From: Gnetum montanum
Taxonomy: Eukaryota > Streptophyta > Gnetopsida > Gnetales > Gnetaceae
Direction: 5' to 3'
Assembly: GCA_015680685.1 (NCBI GenBank)
Contig: MNCI01018056.1
Location: forward strand, 41,355 to 72,973
Length of the DNA stretch: 31,619 nucleotides
Of the stretch, positions 7,990 through 18,580 are shown piece after piece; positions within the stretch are counted from its first letter, which is position 1, and every line of letters starts with the position of its first letter. The notes beneath the pieces are model-generated. The model was not told where the DNA came from and did no database searches. It saw only the letters and a list, made by a program, of their open reading frames with translations. A program made the position numbers and the translations under genes.

Positions 7990-9010
7990 TTGGGCTCTAA
8001 GGTTTGTAGATTAACATGGCCCCAGAGGGAAAGGTTTGATTAATTATATAAGGTTCCTCCCACAACGTTTGGAACTTCATTTTCTAGGGCATGTGTGGGA
8101 TTCCAATAGAGAACCTTATCTCCCAGTTGAAGTTTTATTTTCCATATTCCTAGGTCATGATGTTCCTTGTTGAATGCTTTGTTCACTTCATTCAAAGATA
8201 GGGCAACTAATTGATTCTCATCTAGCACATTAAGGTTGATCAATTTTTCTCTTTATACTAGACTCAGGTCAAGATTTAGATCTTAGGCTATTAAGAGTGT
8301 ATGGAGCTCAGATTGAATCAAAAGCATTGGAAGTTTTTCATACACTAGTTTGTAGAAAAAGTAGCCAATAGGGAGTTTCTATGTTGAGTGGTAGGCCTAA
8401 AGGGCATCATTGATTTTTGTGCTCCAATCTCTCCTATATTTACTTATGGTCCTTATTAGGATCTTTGTAATCTCTCAATTAGTTACCTTTGCTTGACCGT
8501 TGTCTTGGGGGTGATAGGGTGTTGTTAATTTATGTTCAACCCCCAAGCATTGCATTAACTTTCTAAAAGTTGCACCTATAAAATGAGTTCCATTGTAAGA
8601 AATTAGTGTGCGTGGCATTCCAAAACCCATTTACAACATGCTATTGTACAAATCTAGCAATAGTAGATGATGTACAATGGGTAACAGCTGCTACTTCTAC
8701 CCATTTGGTGCAATAGTCAACTACTACGATGATATATGCCTTTCCATTGGACATGGGTGTGATGGGACCCATGAAGTCTATGCCCCATATGTCAAATGGC
8801 TTTAGTGTGTAAATCCACTATTGAGGATCCCCCATACGCGTAGTCATCCCATCATCTCTTTGATAGTGCTCACAAGATCGAACAAATCAATGGGCATTCC
8901 TAAAGATTGTAGCCCAATAGTATCCTGCCATCAGGATTTTTATGGTCGTGTGCCTCCCTGCATAGTGGCATCTGCAAGAGCCTTCATAAGCATCCTAAAG
9001 AATGCGTAGT
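7990..9010 (-). pseudogene. Ath3 integrase
   Basis: On the minus strand, shifted pieces of an integrase run from the zinc-binding N-terminus (about 9000-8870, with SLCGGHTT-like and YYWA motifs) through the catalytic core around WGIDFMGPITP to the C-terminal block LNVLDENQLVALSLNEV and LGDKVLYWNPTH (8243-8040). The first catalytic Asp, in IDFMGP, is at 8776-8778. After the core come DYCTKWVEVAAV and ALWAYHST-like segments. No chromodomain is seen after the C-terminal block. Multiple stops and frameshifts prevent a full product. This is the only integrase core in the window; Ath4 and Ath5 have lost theirs. Confidence 0.78.
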
Positions 9011-9249
9011 TAATCTACATCAGGGACACACCAACAAACCAGACCATTGGTGCACACCTTATAAAGGTGTCCATTGATTTCCATAAAGTATTTTTCCTGA
9101 TGAAGAAATTGTTATTTTTTTCTAAAGTCTAGACCTTGTGGCATCTCCTATGAGAAGGTAAGTGAAAATGTCATCATACAATTTTGTTTCTATGGGCACT
9201 TGATCATTTATTGCTCCTATCAAGAGGAGTTCATCTAGAAATTAATCAG

Positions 9250-9720
9250 AGAGTGGACTCTCCTCCTCTTTGTTATCTCATCTTAATCGAGATAAATGGT
9301 CAACGATCACATTCTCAGTCCCTTTCTAATCTACCATTGTGAGATCAAATTCCTACAAGATCACAAGCTAGCATATGATATGGGAGCTCACCATTTGCTT
9401 GTTCATTAGGAAGTGAATGGCACTATGATCTGTATGCATAAACACCTTATAGCCAAGCACACAGTAGCTAAACTTTTCAAGAGCATACACCACTATCATT
9501 AGTTGTTTCTCAGTTGTGGTGCAATTCAACTGTGCAACCATAATGCTTCAGCTCACGTAGTGGATATAATATGGATGTTTCTTATACTTCAGTTGCATAA
9601 GCACAACTTCCAAGGCATAATTAGATGTATCGATCATGATGTGAAATGGTCTGGACCAATCTGGTACCCATAAAATTGGAGTTTCTACGATTTTCTCCTT
9701 TAGCTATTGGAATGCATGTT
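9250..9720 (-). pseudogene. Ath3 RNase H domain
   Basis: The minus strand gives FHIMIDTSNYALE near the start of the domain, then QLMIVVYALEKFSYCVLGYK, FMHTDHSAIHFLMNK and FDLTMVD..KGTENVI.DHLSR at its end. The catalytic Asp of the MIDTSN motif is kept, unlike Ath4 (Asn) and Ath5 (deleted at an N). A few stops interrupt the frame. It follows RT directly and precedes integrase, the usual gypsy order. Confidence 0.8.
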
Positions 9721-10580
9721 TGCACTCCTTGATCTAGATGAATAAAGCATCTTTCTTTATAACCTTGACCAATGGCTTTGTGATCTTAGAGAAATTCTCT
9801 ATGAATTGTCAGTAGTAGCTAGTGTCTCCAACGAATGAGTAGACATCTTTAACTATCTCTAGTTGGTGTGTTATTTCTTGGATTACCCTTATCTTCTCTA
9901 GGTCTACCTCAATCCCTTTTTGTGAAATTAGGTGCCCCAATACAATGCCTTCTTAGACTATTAGATGGCTTTTTTTCCAATTGAGCCTAAGGTTTGTTTT
10001 GATACATCTTTTTAATACCTACTCAATGCAATCTAGGGATTGCTCGAATGTAGCCCCATAGGTAGAAAAATCATCCATAAAGACTTCTATCCCCCTACTA
10101 ATCTACTACTAAAAAATACTAAGGACCAAGCGTTCAAATGTTGCAAAGGCATTGCATAGACCAAATGGCATCTTAAAATATGCAAAAGTCCCCCATGGAC
10201 TCGTGAATTTATCTTGGCCTAATCTTCTAGCATAATTTGTATTTGGTTATAGCCACTATAACAATCTAAGAAGCTATAATAACGATGCCCAAATATGGTG
10301 TTCAACATCTAATCCATGAATGGAAATGGAAATGGAAAATGATCTTTAAACGTTACCATATTCAACAACATGAAGTCAATGTAGACTCACGACTTGCCAC
10401 CTTTCTTTGGCATAATTACGAGTGGGATAACCCACTCACTATCCACAATGGGATAGATGAACCTCGCCTTGAGGAGTTGTTCTATTTCCTCCTTGATGAT
10501 CTGTTTCAATTTGGGGTTCAACCACCTCTACAGCTACCTTCTTGGTTTCATGGCTGGGTTAGTGTAAATGTGATGCTAGC
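9721..10580 (-). pseudogene. Ath3 reverse transcriptase
   Basis: This is the polymerase core. On the minus strand it opens with LNPKLKQIIKEEIEQLLKA and WVIPLVIMPKK, continues through FLDCYSGYNQIQI, then after a frameshift MPFGLCNA (near 10150-10170) and the active-site box FMDDFSTYG, whose FMDD codons occupy 10070-10081. Both catalytic Asp residues are preserved. Later RT-connection residues include a GTxFHKKG-like segment. Stops and at least one frameshift between the finger and palm regions inactivate it. Confidence 0.82.
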
Positions 10581-11030
10581 ATATCTATGGGTTAATTCCT
10601 GTAAGTTTGGGATATAAACAAGCAAAGGTTGTTGGCCACTTGTTAATGAGCTGCAATAACTTATCTTTTTTTTTCAAGAGCAAGATCTACATTGATCATG
10701 ATTGGCTTACCATTGTTCAAAAATGCATATTCCATGCCAATCGGTAGAGTTTTTAACTCTAGGGGCTCTTGTTTAAAATTTTTAGGGATTTCCAACTCTT
10801 CCCAACATGTATCATCACTTTCTTCATCAAAGAGCTGGCGATGAAGTTGCTCAAGTTTATCCATGCCTTTAATATATGCACATGTCAAGCTCTTAGTAGG
10901 TTCCATGCATAGTGTGCTACTGTTAGAGTTAGCTGTCAACCATTGGATGCCTTCCTATTTTATGGCTACTACATACAGGCACCTTCGAATATCTTTTTCA
11001 TGTGCACACTAATTACATGTATTAGAATGT
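10581..11030 (-). pseudogene. Ath3 protease-RT linker
   Basis: On the minus strand a fairly clean frame (10939-10661) runs from MTANSNSSTLCMEPTK to EYAFLNNGKPIMINVDLALE. The same linker, with EPLELK and a GMEYAFL/STSMEYTFL motif, occurs in Ath5 (29160-29430). It joins protease to RT and contains an acidic stretch (FDEESDDTCWEELEIP). No enzymatic motif is seen. Confidence 0.65.
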
Positions 11031-11560
11031 ACTTTTGATGGATCAGATCTTTTGCATGCAATTACACCCATTATCACTTTATGTAATGCATGGATCATGC
11101 TTATTCTCTAAATGTCCAAATTCATTTTCCTTGGAGATTTCCAAGGAGAGGTCCCTTATACCCATACGTGCATCCAGTATGCTTAACCAAGCCCTTTCCA
11201 TAATGATGGGGAAGTCACCTTTACAGTTTTCAATCTTGATCACTAGAAAATTAGCAAGGTAGGACCACCCACAATGTCCTCCACTAATCTTAAAGAAACA
11301 GTGATTGATTGGTCTACCAATTCTAAATGGGTGTTGCTCTTTTTCAGAGACAGTAGGTTCTAGGCTTTGTACATGTCATGAAAGATAAGATTGACACTAG
11401 AACCAAAATCAATAAGAGCCTTGCATGGCTTATGTCCAACAATCTATAAGTAAATGAGAGGACTTCCTAGGTTAAATCTTTTCATGAAAAGATTTTCAGC
11501 CTTGATCCAATTAGAGATAGCATGAGTTAACATCACAGTGTGAATCTGAGTTGGCACTTA
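11031..11560 (-). pseudogene. Ath3 aspartic protease
   Basis: The active-site region reads KALIDFGSSVNLIFHDMYKA on the minus strand (about 11425-11366). The motif is therefore DFGS where Ath1 has DSGS: the Asp is kept but the following Ser is Phe. It is followed by LKKSNTHLELVDQS and then a remnant of the C-terminal half. The order gag-protease-RT is preserved. Confidence 0.75.
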
Positions 11561-13990
11561 GTTTGAAGGGTACTCGAATGTATTTGATGTAGAGGATGAG
11601 GGTGTTGGAGATACAAGGCGACTAGTTGTATTAAGTTGTGAGGGTCTGGGAGGACTATTAGGTTGAAAGAAGAGTCATTTCCTAGAATGATTATCTAAAC
11701 CACCCGATTGGAAGGCCGATTGTGAATGTACAACCCTTGTAGCATTTTGTTGCTATAGCTGTGGTAGAAGTTCATCCTGCATGGATGGAGTAAGAGGTAA
11801 CTAGGTTGAGGGTGAAGGGGTATGTGTAGACAGATGTAATGGATGGTATGGATATGGGTTCTCTCCTCAAGTAGATGCTAAATGTGTTTGGTGGTACTCT
11901 GGAGGGTAATAGTAATGCTAAAATGAGGTGTGGCTTACAAAAATTCTTGGAGATATGGGTTGCTAAACATAGTAACAATATGGATCTAGTTGCTTATAAG
12001 GGTACTACTGTCTTAGTAGTGGCATTCCCCATGATTGTGATTGGTTCCATTATTGATATTACTCATAGGGTTGTGGTAAAGCTCCACTTGGATAATAAGC
12101 TTGTTGATGCTAGTGGAACTGCCTCAAACTACCTTAAGGATAAGGCAATTGTATAGGTTCTTGCCTCCTTGCTAGTCACGAATTCAATGTGTACACCCTA
12201 GACTCTTGTAAGTGTGACACCATAGGGCAACATCCCTTTGGATGTTCATATTGACAAATGTCATAGCCAATATCATCTTTGAAGTCTATCTCCACAACTT
12301 CTTTTGCTGTAACAGCTTTGCCCTTACCTCTCTAGTAAGCACGTTCAACTTCTTTTTGCCTCTTGCAATTATGATCATTATTTTGCTCTTTGGATTCTTT
12401 AGCAATCTTCATAGTAGTCTCAAATTTTTCATCCAAAGAGTCCCATAATTTATCAACCTTTGTTGAAATATCATAGATAGATTTTTGGATAGGTAAGGTT
12501 TTCCTATTCATCACTTCATCAAGTGGTGACTCCTCCTTGTCATAAGATTGGACCTTCCTTTTTCTTATGGAAGGATCCCTACTATACTCTTCTACACTTT
12601 CCCTTTTTCACAACTCACCTTCTTCTTCTGCTACCTACTCTATTAGCCTTTGAATTTGATGAGCTCTTAGTTTAGACAATCTCCCTTGGGTATACACACT
12701 AAGAGTTCTTCTAGTTTCTACTTTGAGCCCATCTATGATGTGGTGGAGTTATTTTCTCTGAGAATAACCATGGCCAAGGCATCAGTGTAAGAGTGAATAA
12801 TATCTACCCATGGTACCATCCAAGGGTTCATGTGTTTCCTATTTTTAGCCTTGGATCTACCTTCTCAAATTAGACACTTTGTGGCATGTCTGGTATTTTT
12901 CATTAAATAGTTCCAACATGGTACTCCATCTGTGAATAAATTCTAGCTTCAAGGTTCCATACTAACTTTTAGCTTCCTTAATGAGTGTCCTAAGGAATAT
13001 CTTGAATTTCTACTAGTCATTTTCAATGTTCTATAAGGCACAGGCATCATGAAAAGCTTGTAGATGGTTCTACAGATTAGAGTTGTGTTCCCCCTCAAAT
13101 CTTGGGACATTTTTCATGTCTAAGCACTTGATTTGACTATCTTTCACATGCCTAGTTGAAATCTTAATGCCTTTGCAATGTTAAGCATGCTTCAAGTTGC
13201 TAACAGAGGTTCATCATCATGATTGTGTTGATGACGTCGATGATGGTTTCTATCACCTCTTCATTCTTGGTGGGCTCTATGATCGTTGTTGTCCGACTGA
13301 TCACCTCCATCATGATTATTTTTCTAGCAACTTCTATCAAAACTAGAAGATGAAGAGGAATTTTGTGAATTAGATGAAGAGGAAGGTGAACCGCCACACC
13401 ACTGTAGTATTCTACACCACCTCTTCACTCATTACAACTACCATCCTTAGATCCCTTGCCATCATGATGTTTACCTAAGTCCCTACATTGACTGTCACTT
13501 TTTCTTGAACTTGGTTTATGAATAGTGGATCACAGGTTCAAGGCCACACCCTCATCACTAATAACAGAGGGTGAAGAATTTTCATGTTGAGAACTCCTAG
13601 GGGAAGGATCCACATTATCATCTTGTTTTAGTAGGAATAAGGGGTTAGTGAAGTGTTTTCCCTTAGTAAACTCATGGTGCTTCTCCTGGTGTCGATCTCT
13701 CCTGCATTGTGTTTCAGTGGGATAGCAGTCCCAAGTGTCATAACCATTGACAACGTATTCCTCACGAAGATCTGGGATGCTCAACTTCTTAAGAGTTTGA
13801 AAGAGCATCCCTAGCATAGATTGATTGGAGGGCATTATGATGTTGCCCTCCATATCACACCATCACAACTGTTCATCCTAATGTAGAATGAAGGTGAAGT
13901 TTGGTACACACTTACTAGATGAGTATATACCACTTTGCACTCTTGTGGGACTAGTGATTTGACATCTTCATGCCTATGGGAAGAAGACAT
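11561..13990 (-). pseudogene. Ath3 gag
   Basis: The start is the ATG at 13988-13990 (MSSSHRHE), equivalent to the gag starts of Ath2 and Ath5. A preserved piece (13853-13530) carries GNIIMPSNQSMLGMLF and LREEYV. A frameshift precedes the Ser-rich run CGGSPSSSSNSQNSSSSSSF (about 13400-13340), after which comes the His/Arg/Asp-rich segment. The capsid core near 12950-12880 keeps HRWSTMLELFNEKYQ, followed by GRLSKLRAHQIQRL and ESVEEYSRDPSIRK. The Tyr/Pro-rich tail includes HYYYPPEY near 11900. Many stops, mostly at Gln or Trp positions of relatives, break the frame. Confidence 0.8.
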
Positions 13991-14677
13991 TTTGCAACAA
14001 ATAAAATAATTAATGTGCTTTTCTAATTATAGGTCATGTGGGAGCGATGTTGACCTTGGGTTCATCCAATGACATTAATAATGCTGAGTTTTGAGGTACC
14101 CCTATGCCCAATCATACGAATCACAAAGTGTTCATGCATGATCCAATTGAATTCCTTGGACTTTATAGTTTCCAATGTACTAGTCTTCTAGGAAGTGAAT
14201 CTTGCCCTAAGGTCATTCATTTTCTTCCCAATTACACTTGTGATGTACAAAGATATGGTTAAGTGTAATCAAGGCATATGATTTTTATCATTTTATGTCT
14301 TATGTTCTTTGGTGCTTAGAGAGATAGAGAGATAAAGTAATTTAATGACTAATCTAAATTAACTAACTAAGTGGTCTCTAACTAGTCCTAACATAAGCAT
14401 CCAATCCCACTTTTGTACATGTCTTGAACCCACATATCCACTGTTGGGTTACCAAGCACTATGTTATTGGGCACACCAAGTAATAATGCTACTAAGATTA
14501 CCAAGTGAATACATGTTACACTCGAAGCAGTCATACTTATGTATTTAATTTATCTAGCTTATCTTGCTTAATTAGCTCAGTTATTAGAAAACATTAAATA
14601 AATAACTAAAAGCATTGAATGCATGAATAAATATCTAAACTATCTAGAATTCTGCAAGGTTTATCAAGAAGCTCATC

Positions 14678-14683
14678 TTTATT
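14678..14683 (-). terminator. AATAAA polyadenylation signal in Ath3 LTR
   Basis: The minus strand reads GTAATAAAGATGAGC, 171 bp past the TATA box, matching the spacing of the other LTRs. Confidence 0.65.
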
Positions 14684-14853
14684 ACTATACACACTGTCGT
14701 GCTCAGGTACAACAATGCTCAAATAAAGATCGATACACTCAATGACTCATGCTATGAGCACTCAAGAAAGTATTCTAACTTTCAAATGGAAAAACTGCAA
14801 GAGCTTCACTACACTATGACTGACCGATGCCATAAATGTGGCTAGTGAGCATG

Positions 14854-14862
14854 TATTTATAG
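14854..14862 (-). promoter_or_regulatory. TATA box of Ath3 LTR promoter
   Basis: The minus strand reads CTATAAATA, 17 bases downstream of the ACTAGGCCC-containing U3 motif at 14880-14902. Confidence 0.7.
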
Positions 14863-14934
14863 GTAAGAACAAACCTTATGTCAATGGGGCCTAGTAGATG
14901 GGGCCCAATCGACGCAACCATTCACAACTCATCA

Positions 14935-15424
14935 ACATGCCTCTGCTCATTACTTTTACCCTCAAGAATACTACTATTGTGCAACACTTCATGTAAACTC
15001 ACCTTCATACACCTCTAACCATTTATCACATCCCTCGAAATACTTTCACATCACTCCTCCTTATGCAACCTCCAAAAATGTATGGCAAGTTGCCACCTCA
15101 GCCTTAATAAAAGAATATAGCTCATGTTATTACCACATAGTGGGATGATAGTGCTAGTAACTAAGATAGTAAGCCTAGAAAGCATTCCCTCTTCGAGGTG
15201 ATATCCATATTTTTAGGAGAAGCTGGTAGACCTACTAGCTCACCAAGTCTAGTATGGGATCCGCATGAAGCAACTTTGTTCCTTACATCACTAGCACCTT
15301 TCATTTCCATGCATAAGTAAACAATCATCACTCCTCTTAATCAAAACATACAAACCATCATTCTTACACATGCCCTAAATAATTAGATAAAATTAGGTGC
15401 TTTGACTAAGAAAATAATGTATCT
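14935..15424 (+). pseudogene. Ath4 gag C-terminal tail
   Basis: The plus strand reads HYFYPQEYYYC near 14948-14985, aligning with HYYYPPEY in the gag tail of Ath3 (about 11900, minus strand). Pro/Ser/His-rich sequence follows (SHPSKYFHITPPYA), as in Ath5 near 28140-28330. From about 15120 to 15420 the match fades and no frame is open. The upstream part of gag is cut off by Ath3's LTR at 14934. Confidence 0.55.
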
Positions 15425-15760
15425 AGGAAATTATTTTATCTATTTGTAGATCATTGGGAATGCACCTTCTAAAGCTCTCCTAAATTTAGGTTCAAATGTG
15501 AATCTCATTTCTTAAGAGATGTACAAAGCCTAGAACTGGCCCCTAATGAGAAAATGAAACATCTAGTTAGAGTTTACTAACTAGCCCATTACTATTCCAT
15601 CAGGACAAGCTAATGATGTATTAACCACCATCAATCTGTGATCTTACCTAGTAGATTTCTTTGTGATTTAGATGGTTAATAACAATGGAGAATTTATCAT
15701 CATCATGGGAAGGACGTGGCCTAATACTAATGATGATAAGCTAAGAATCAAACATCTTTC
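15425..15760 (+). pseudogene. Ath4 aspartic protease, catalytic Asp replaced by Asn
   Basis: The plus strand reads ALLNLGSNVNLIS where Ath5 reads ALLDLGSGVNLIS. EMYKA, then NDVLTTIN, YLVDFFVI and NNNGEFIIIMGRTWP follow as in the Ath1 and Ath5 proteases. The active-site Asp codon is AAT, one G-to-A change. Several stops break the frame. The product could not be an active protease. Confidence 0.72.
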
Positions 15761-16429
15761 CTTGAAAATTTTAATATAAAATGAACATAACAACATGGAT
15801 AAACAACAAGCTCCATGCATTTTGTATAATTACATGGAATGTAATTACATTTAGAGAGTATGAATGATTAAATAAATAGAAATCATGGCATACAACAATT
15901 TTGTAGAAGGGATGTGTGTGCAGTTGTGCATGTATGTAGCAAGTACCAACCAAGAAGGTACTAAGTGGTTAATAGCAAAGGACAATTATAAATCTCAAAT
16001 TTCATTAAGAAAAAAGAAAGACTCATGATATACAAATCTCAAATTTTTATTACATAAAAAAAAATATTTAGAAGCTACAAATCTCATATTTGCATTGAAA
16101 AATAACTCCCTCAAGCAAGTCACATATAGGAAGAGAACATGGACTAGCAATAGCCATAGCTTCCTAAAGAATCAATGCTAGAACTGATAGAGTTAAAAAC
16201 ATTACTAGAGTCACTTGAATATGTATACCTTGAAAATGAAAAATTGGTAATAATCAATGTCCAACTAACTACAAAGTAGAAACAAAAGTTGCTCGAGGTG
16301 GTCGATAAATTTCCAACAAACTTTGTTTGATCTTATGATAAGATCACATGCATTAATCTATGTATATGTCAACATTTACATATATATGGAATCTGCAATA
16401 AATCCTACTATCAACAATAGTGTAGGTTA
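15761..16429 (+). other. Ath4 protease-RT linker, eroded
   Basis: By position this corresponds to 28920-29540 of Ath5. It is AT-rich with no open frame. Short resemblances remain, for example CTAAGTGGTTAATAGC near 15961 against the linker of Ath5 near 29145. I see no separate feature in it. Confidence 0.45.
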
Positions 16430-17170
16430 ACTCCCAAGATCAACAAGATCATTAAGTAGGAGATCAACAAGCTCTTCAAAGAAGGATTCATTAATCATGT
16501 GGCAATAGTGAATGTGTTGACCATTTTGTCATCATGCCAAAGAAAGAGGATAAGTGACAGACTTGCATATACTTTAAGCTATTAAACATGTAAATATTAC
16601 CATTTTTTACTGTCATTTATTGTTCAAGTGGAGGATATAATTAATAGGGCATAAGTACTACTACTCATTGAATGATTATAGAGGTTATAGCTCTGGAACA
16701 CTAGGTCAAAATAACTCTAACAAGTCCCTGGGAAACATTTGCATATAAAAAGATACCTTTGGCTTGTGTAATGCTCCTATAACATTTTAGTGCTCAATAG
16801 CTTTTAGAAACAAACTGTTAATGGTTTAGAAGTCTTCATGAATAACATTTCCACCAACGACTTAAATTTTGAATATGCACTAGATTGGTTGGAGTACGTG
16901 CTCAAAGGTGCATTGATACTAGTCTAAGGTTAAAGTGGTAGAAGAGTCACTTGATGATCTAGGAGGGCATTGTCCTAGGGTATAGTATTTCAAAAAAATA
17001 AATTAAGGTGGATATCAAAAAAATTAAGGTAATCTAAGGAATACCGAAAGACATCAATTTGTGAAAGATGTAAGGTTTTTCCTTGGACACGCTAATCTCT
17101 ATAGATGATTTATTGAGAATTTTTGTAAGATTGCTAAGTCATTGGTTAAACTTATAAAGAAAAATACACC
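16430..17170 (+). pseudogene. Ath4 reverse transcriptase, active site FMNN
   Basis: The plus strand begins with an EINKLFKEGFINHV-like finger segment (16455-16500) and MPKKEDK. The block FAYKKIP with a one-base loss inside the MPFGLCNAP motif lies near 16740-16775. The active-site box reads EVFMNNIST, with FMNN at 16835-16846, so both catalytic Asp codons are Asn. The LGYSISK-like and RFFLGHANLY segments follow, to about 17110. It is inactive on several counts. Confidence 0.78.
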
Positions 17171-17720
17171 ATTCATTTAGATGGAGAACTATGAAAAGAC
17201 TTTTAAGCTCATCAAGTAAAACCTCATAGAAACTCACATTTTACGAGCACCTAACTAGTCTAAACTTTTTCATATCATGACTAATGCATCAAACTATACT
17301 CTAGGAGTCTTGCTTACATAGTTGTATGATCAAAAAAATTCCTATTACATCTATTGTTCAAGTAAAATCATTGTTCATACATAGTTCAACTACACCATGA
17401 TATAAATGAGTTAATGGTTGTGATGTATGAGCTTAAAAAGCTCAAGCATTATGTGTTTGGCTATTTGGTATTTGTGCACATTGATCATAGTGTGATTTAA
17501 TTACCCATGAATAAACCAACAGTGAGCCCTAAAATTATTCAATGGTTGGTGATCATATAGAAGTTTAATATTATAATGATTAATAAAAAGAAAACCAAGA
17601 ATGTTTTTCCAGATTATCTATTTTAGTTATGATGGGATGACAAGGTTGATAAAGGACCCTAGTTTGATCAATTTCTTAACAAGCCTTTATTTGATAAGGC
17701 TATTACAATCTCTCAATCAA
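17171..17720 (+). pseudogene. Ath4 RNase H domain, catalytic Asp replaced by Asn
   Basis: The plus strand reads HILRAP, FHIMTNASNYTLGVLLTQL (near 17264-17320), YYIYCSS, VVMYELKKLKHYVFGYLVF, VHIDHS and MNKPTVSPKIIQW. The Asp of the usual MTDASN motif is Asn. It ends near 17640 with a degraded NV..DYL segment matching ENVVADHLS of Ath5. Confidence 0.76.
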
Positions 17721-17989
17721 TAACTACTTTGGGGTTTGTTGATTTCCTCACTTAACTACAAAGGCACATGGAAGTGTAGAGGTATGTGGGAAATCGAGGG
17801 GATGATGTGATAGTGTTCAAACCCCAAACTAATTGTAATATAAGTATATCATCCAATTAGAACTTTATAACTTAGCATTTCCCATTGAAACTATGACTTG
17901 GAGCTTTCAAGTTAAGAGTCTTACCACTAAACTAACAAGTGCAAGATGCAAAAATTTTCTTAAACAAGTGAAACACTATGTAAATATAA

Positions 17990-18200
17990 TGGGAAACCTC
18001 TATAGGTTTTGTGCAAGTGACCTAGTTTGCTAGTGCGGTGGTCATTATGTTGGAAGATAAAAAACCATTAAAGTCATTATGACTAGCTACTCTTTGTCCA
18101 TATTCTTCAAAGATGTGCATCACTTAGCCACATCCTATGAACATTTTCAAAAAGACTATGCAATAACAACTTATTTTAAGGAACCTCAATGTGCCACAGT
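17990..18200 (+). pseudogene. Ath4 integrase N-terminal zinc-binding part
   Basis: Shifted frames give an S.CGGHYVG segment (near 18030-18055) and FFKDVHHLATSYEHFQKDYA (18103-18160). These match the HHCC region of gypsy integrases (CGGH, LFKD.H, C..CQ), but the two Cys of the last motif are Ser and Tyr/His here. The catalytic core that should follow is absent: the integrase C-terminal block starts at 18210. Confidence 0.6.
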
Positions 18201-18580
18201 CTAGCATAATGAGAATGATTAATGAACCTCAATGTGCTAGATGAAAATCCCATGGTTTCACTTATGCATAATGAAGTCCATAAAATCTATACCAAGCAAT
18301 GGTATAATATGAAGACTAGACATTTAGACTTACAACCAAGGTATAAGGTCTTGTACTACAACCTAAGTCATGTACCTCAATGCACAAAATTTCAAACACT
18401 TTGGAAATGACCCAACATTATCCATGTAGTTTATAGATCAAGCACCTTATAGATCTACCATTTTTTAAATCCACAAAAGCTCATATTGGTTAATGGACAT
18501 CAAGTAAAATCACTCAAAGAACCAATGGAATCCACAACCAATGTAACCATCACAACTATTATCACCTGCTCTATCTTCCA
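18201..18580 (+). pseudogene. Ath4 integrase C-terminal block
   Basis: The open piece 18222-18410 reads MNLNVLDENPMVSLMHNEV, then KQWYNM and KVLYYNLSHVPQCTKFQTLW. It aligns with 8243-8040 of Ath3 and 30805-31000 of Ath5. Downstream there is a remnant of the PFHE-like end region (18470-18560). Together with the preceding entry it shows an internal deletion of the core with its Asp, Asp and Glu. Confidence 0.7.

Larger units (their letters stand above)
5123..14934 (-). mobile_element. Ath3: Athila-like LTR retrotransposon, nearly complete, 3' end cut by Ath2
   Basis: The minus-strand order is 5' LTR (14934-14082), eroded PBS, gag (13990-11560), protease, RT, RNase H, integrase (to about 7990), long noncoding region (7990-5800), then an env-position coding remnant cut at 5123 by the LTR of Ath2. 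It is the only element here with a recognisable integrase core. No 3' LTR is visible between 5123 and 7990; it is expected left of the window, beyond Ath1 and Ath2. All reading frames are broken by stops and frameshifts, more so than in Ath1 or Ath5, consistent with being the older host of the nest. Confidence 0.85.
14082..14934 (-). repeat. 5' LTR of Ath3 (853 bp)
   Basis: Bounded on the plus strand by TGCTGAG (14082-14088, one change from TGATGAG) and CTCATCA (14928-14934). The minus strand has a 72-bp U3 with GGGCCCCAT and ACTAGGCCC motifs, a TATA box (14854-14862), AATAAA (14678-14683), the TGTACCTGAGCAC block and the U5 GGTTACCAAG motifs. The sequence that should be the primer-binding site (about 14060-14081) no longer resembles the tRNA-Asp site, which fits an old insertion. 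Ath4 gag resumes at 14935. Confidence 0.85.

Noticed and set aside
10285-10617. A 110-codon plus-strand frame
   Set aside because: It is antisense to the RT of Ath3.
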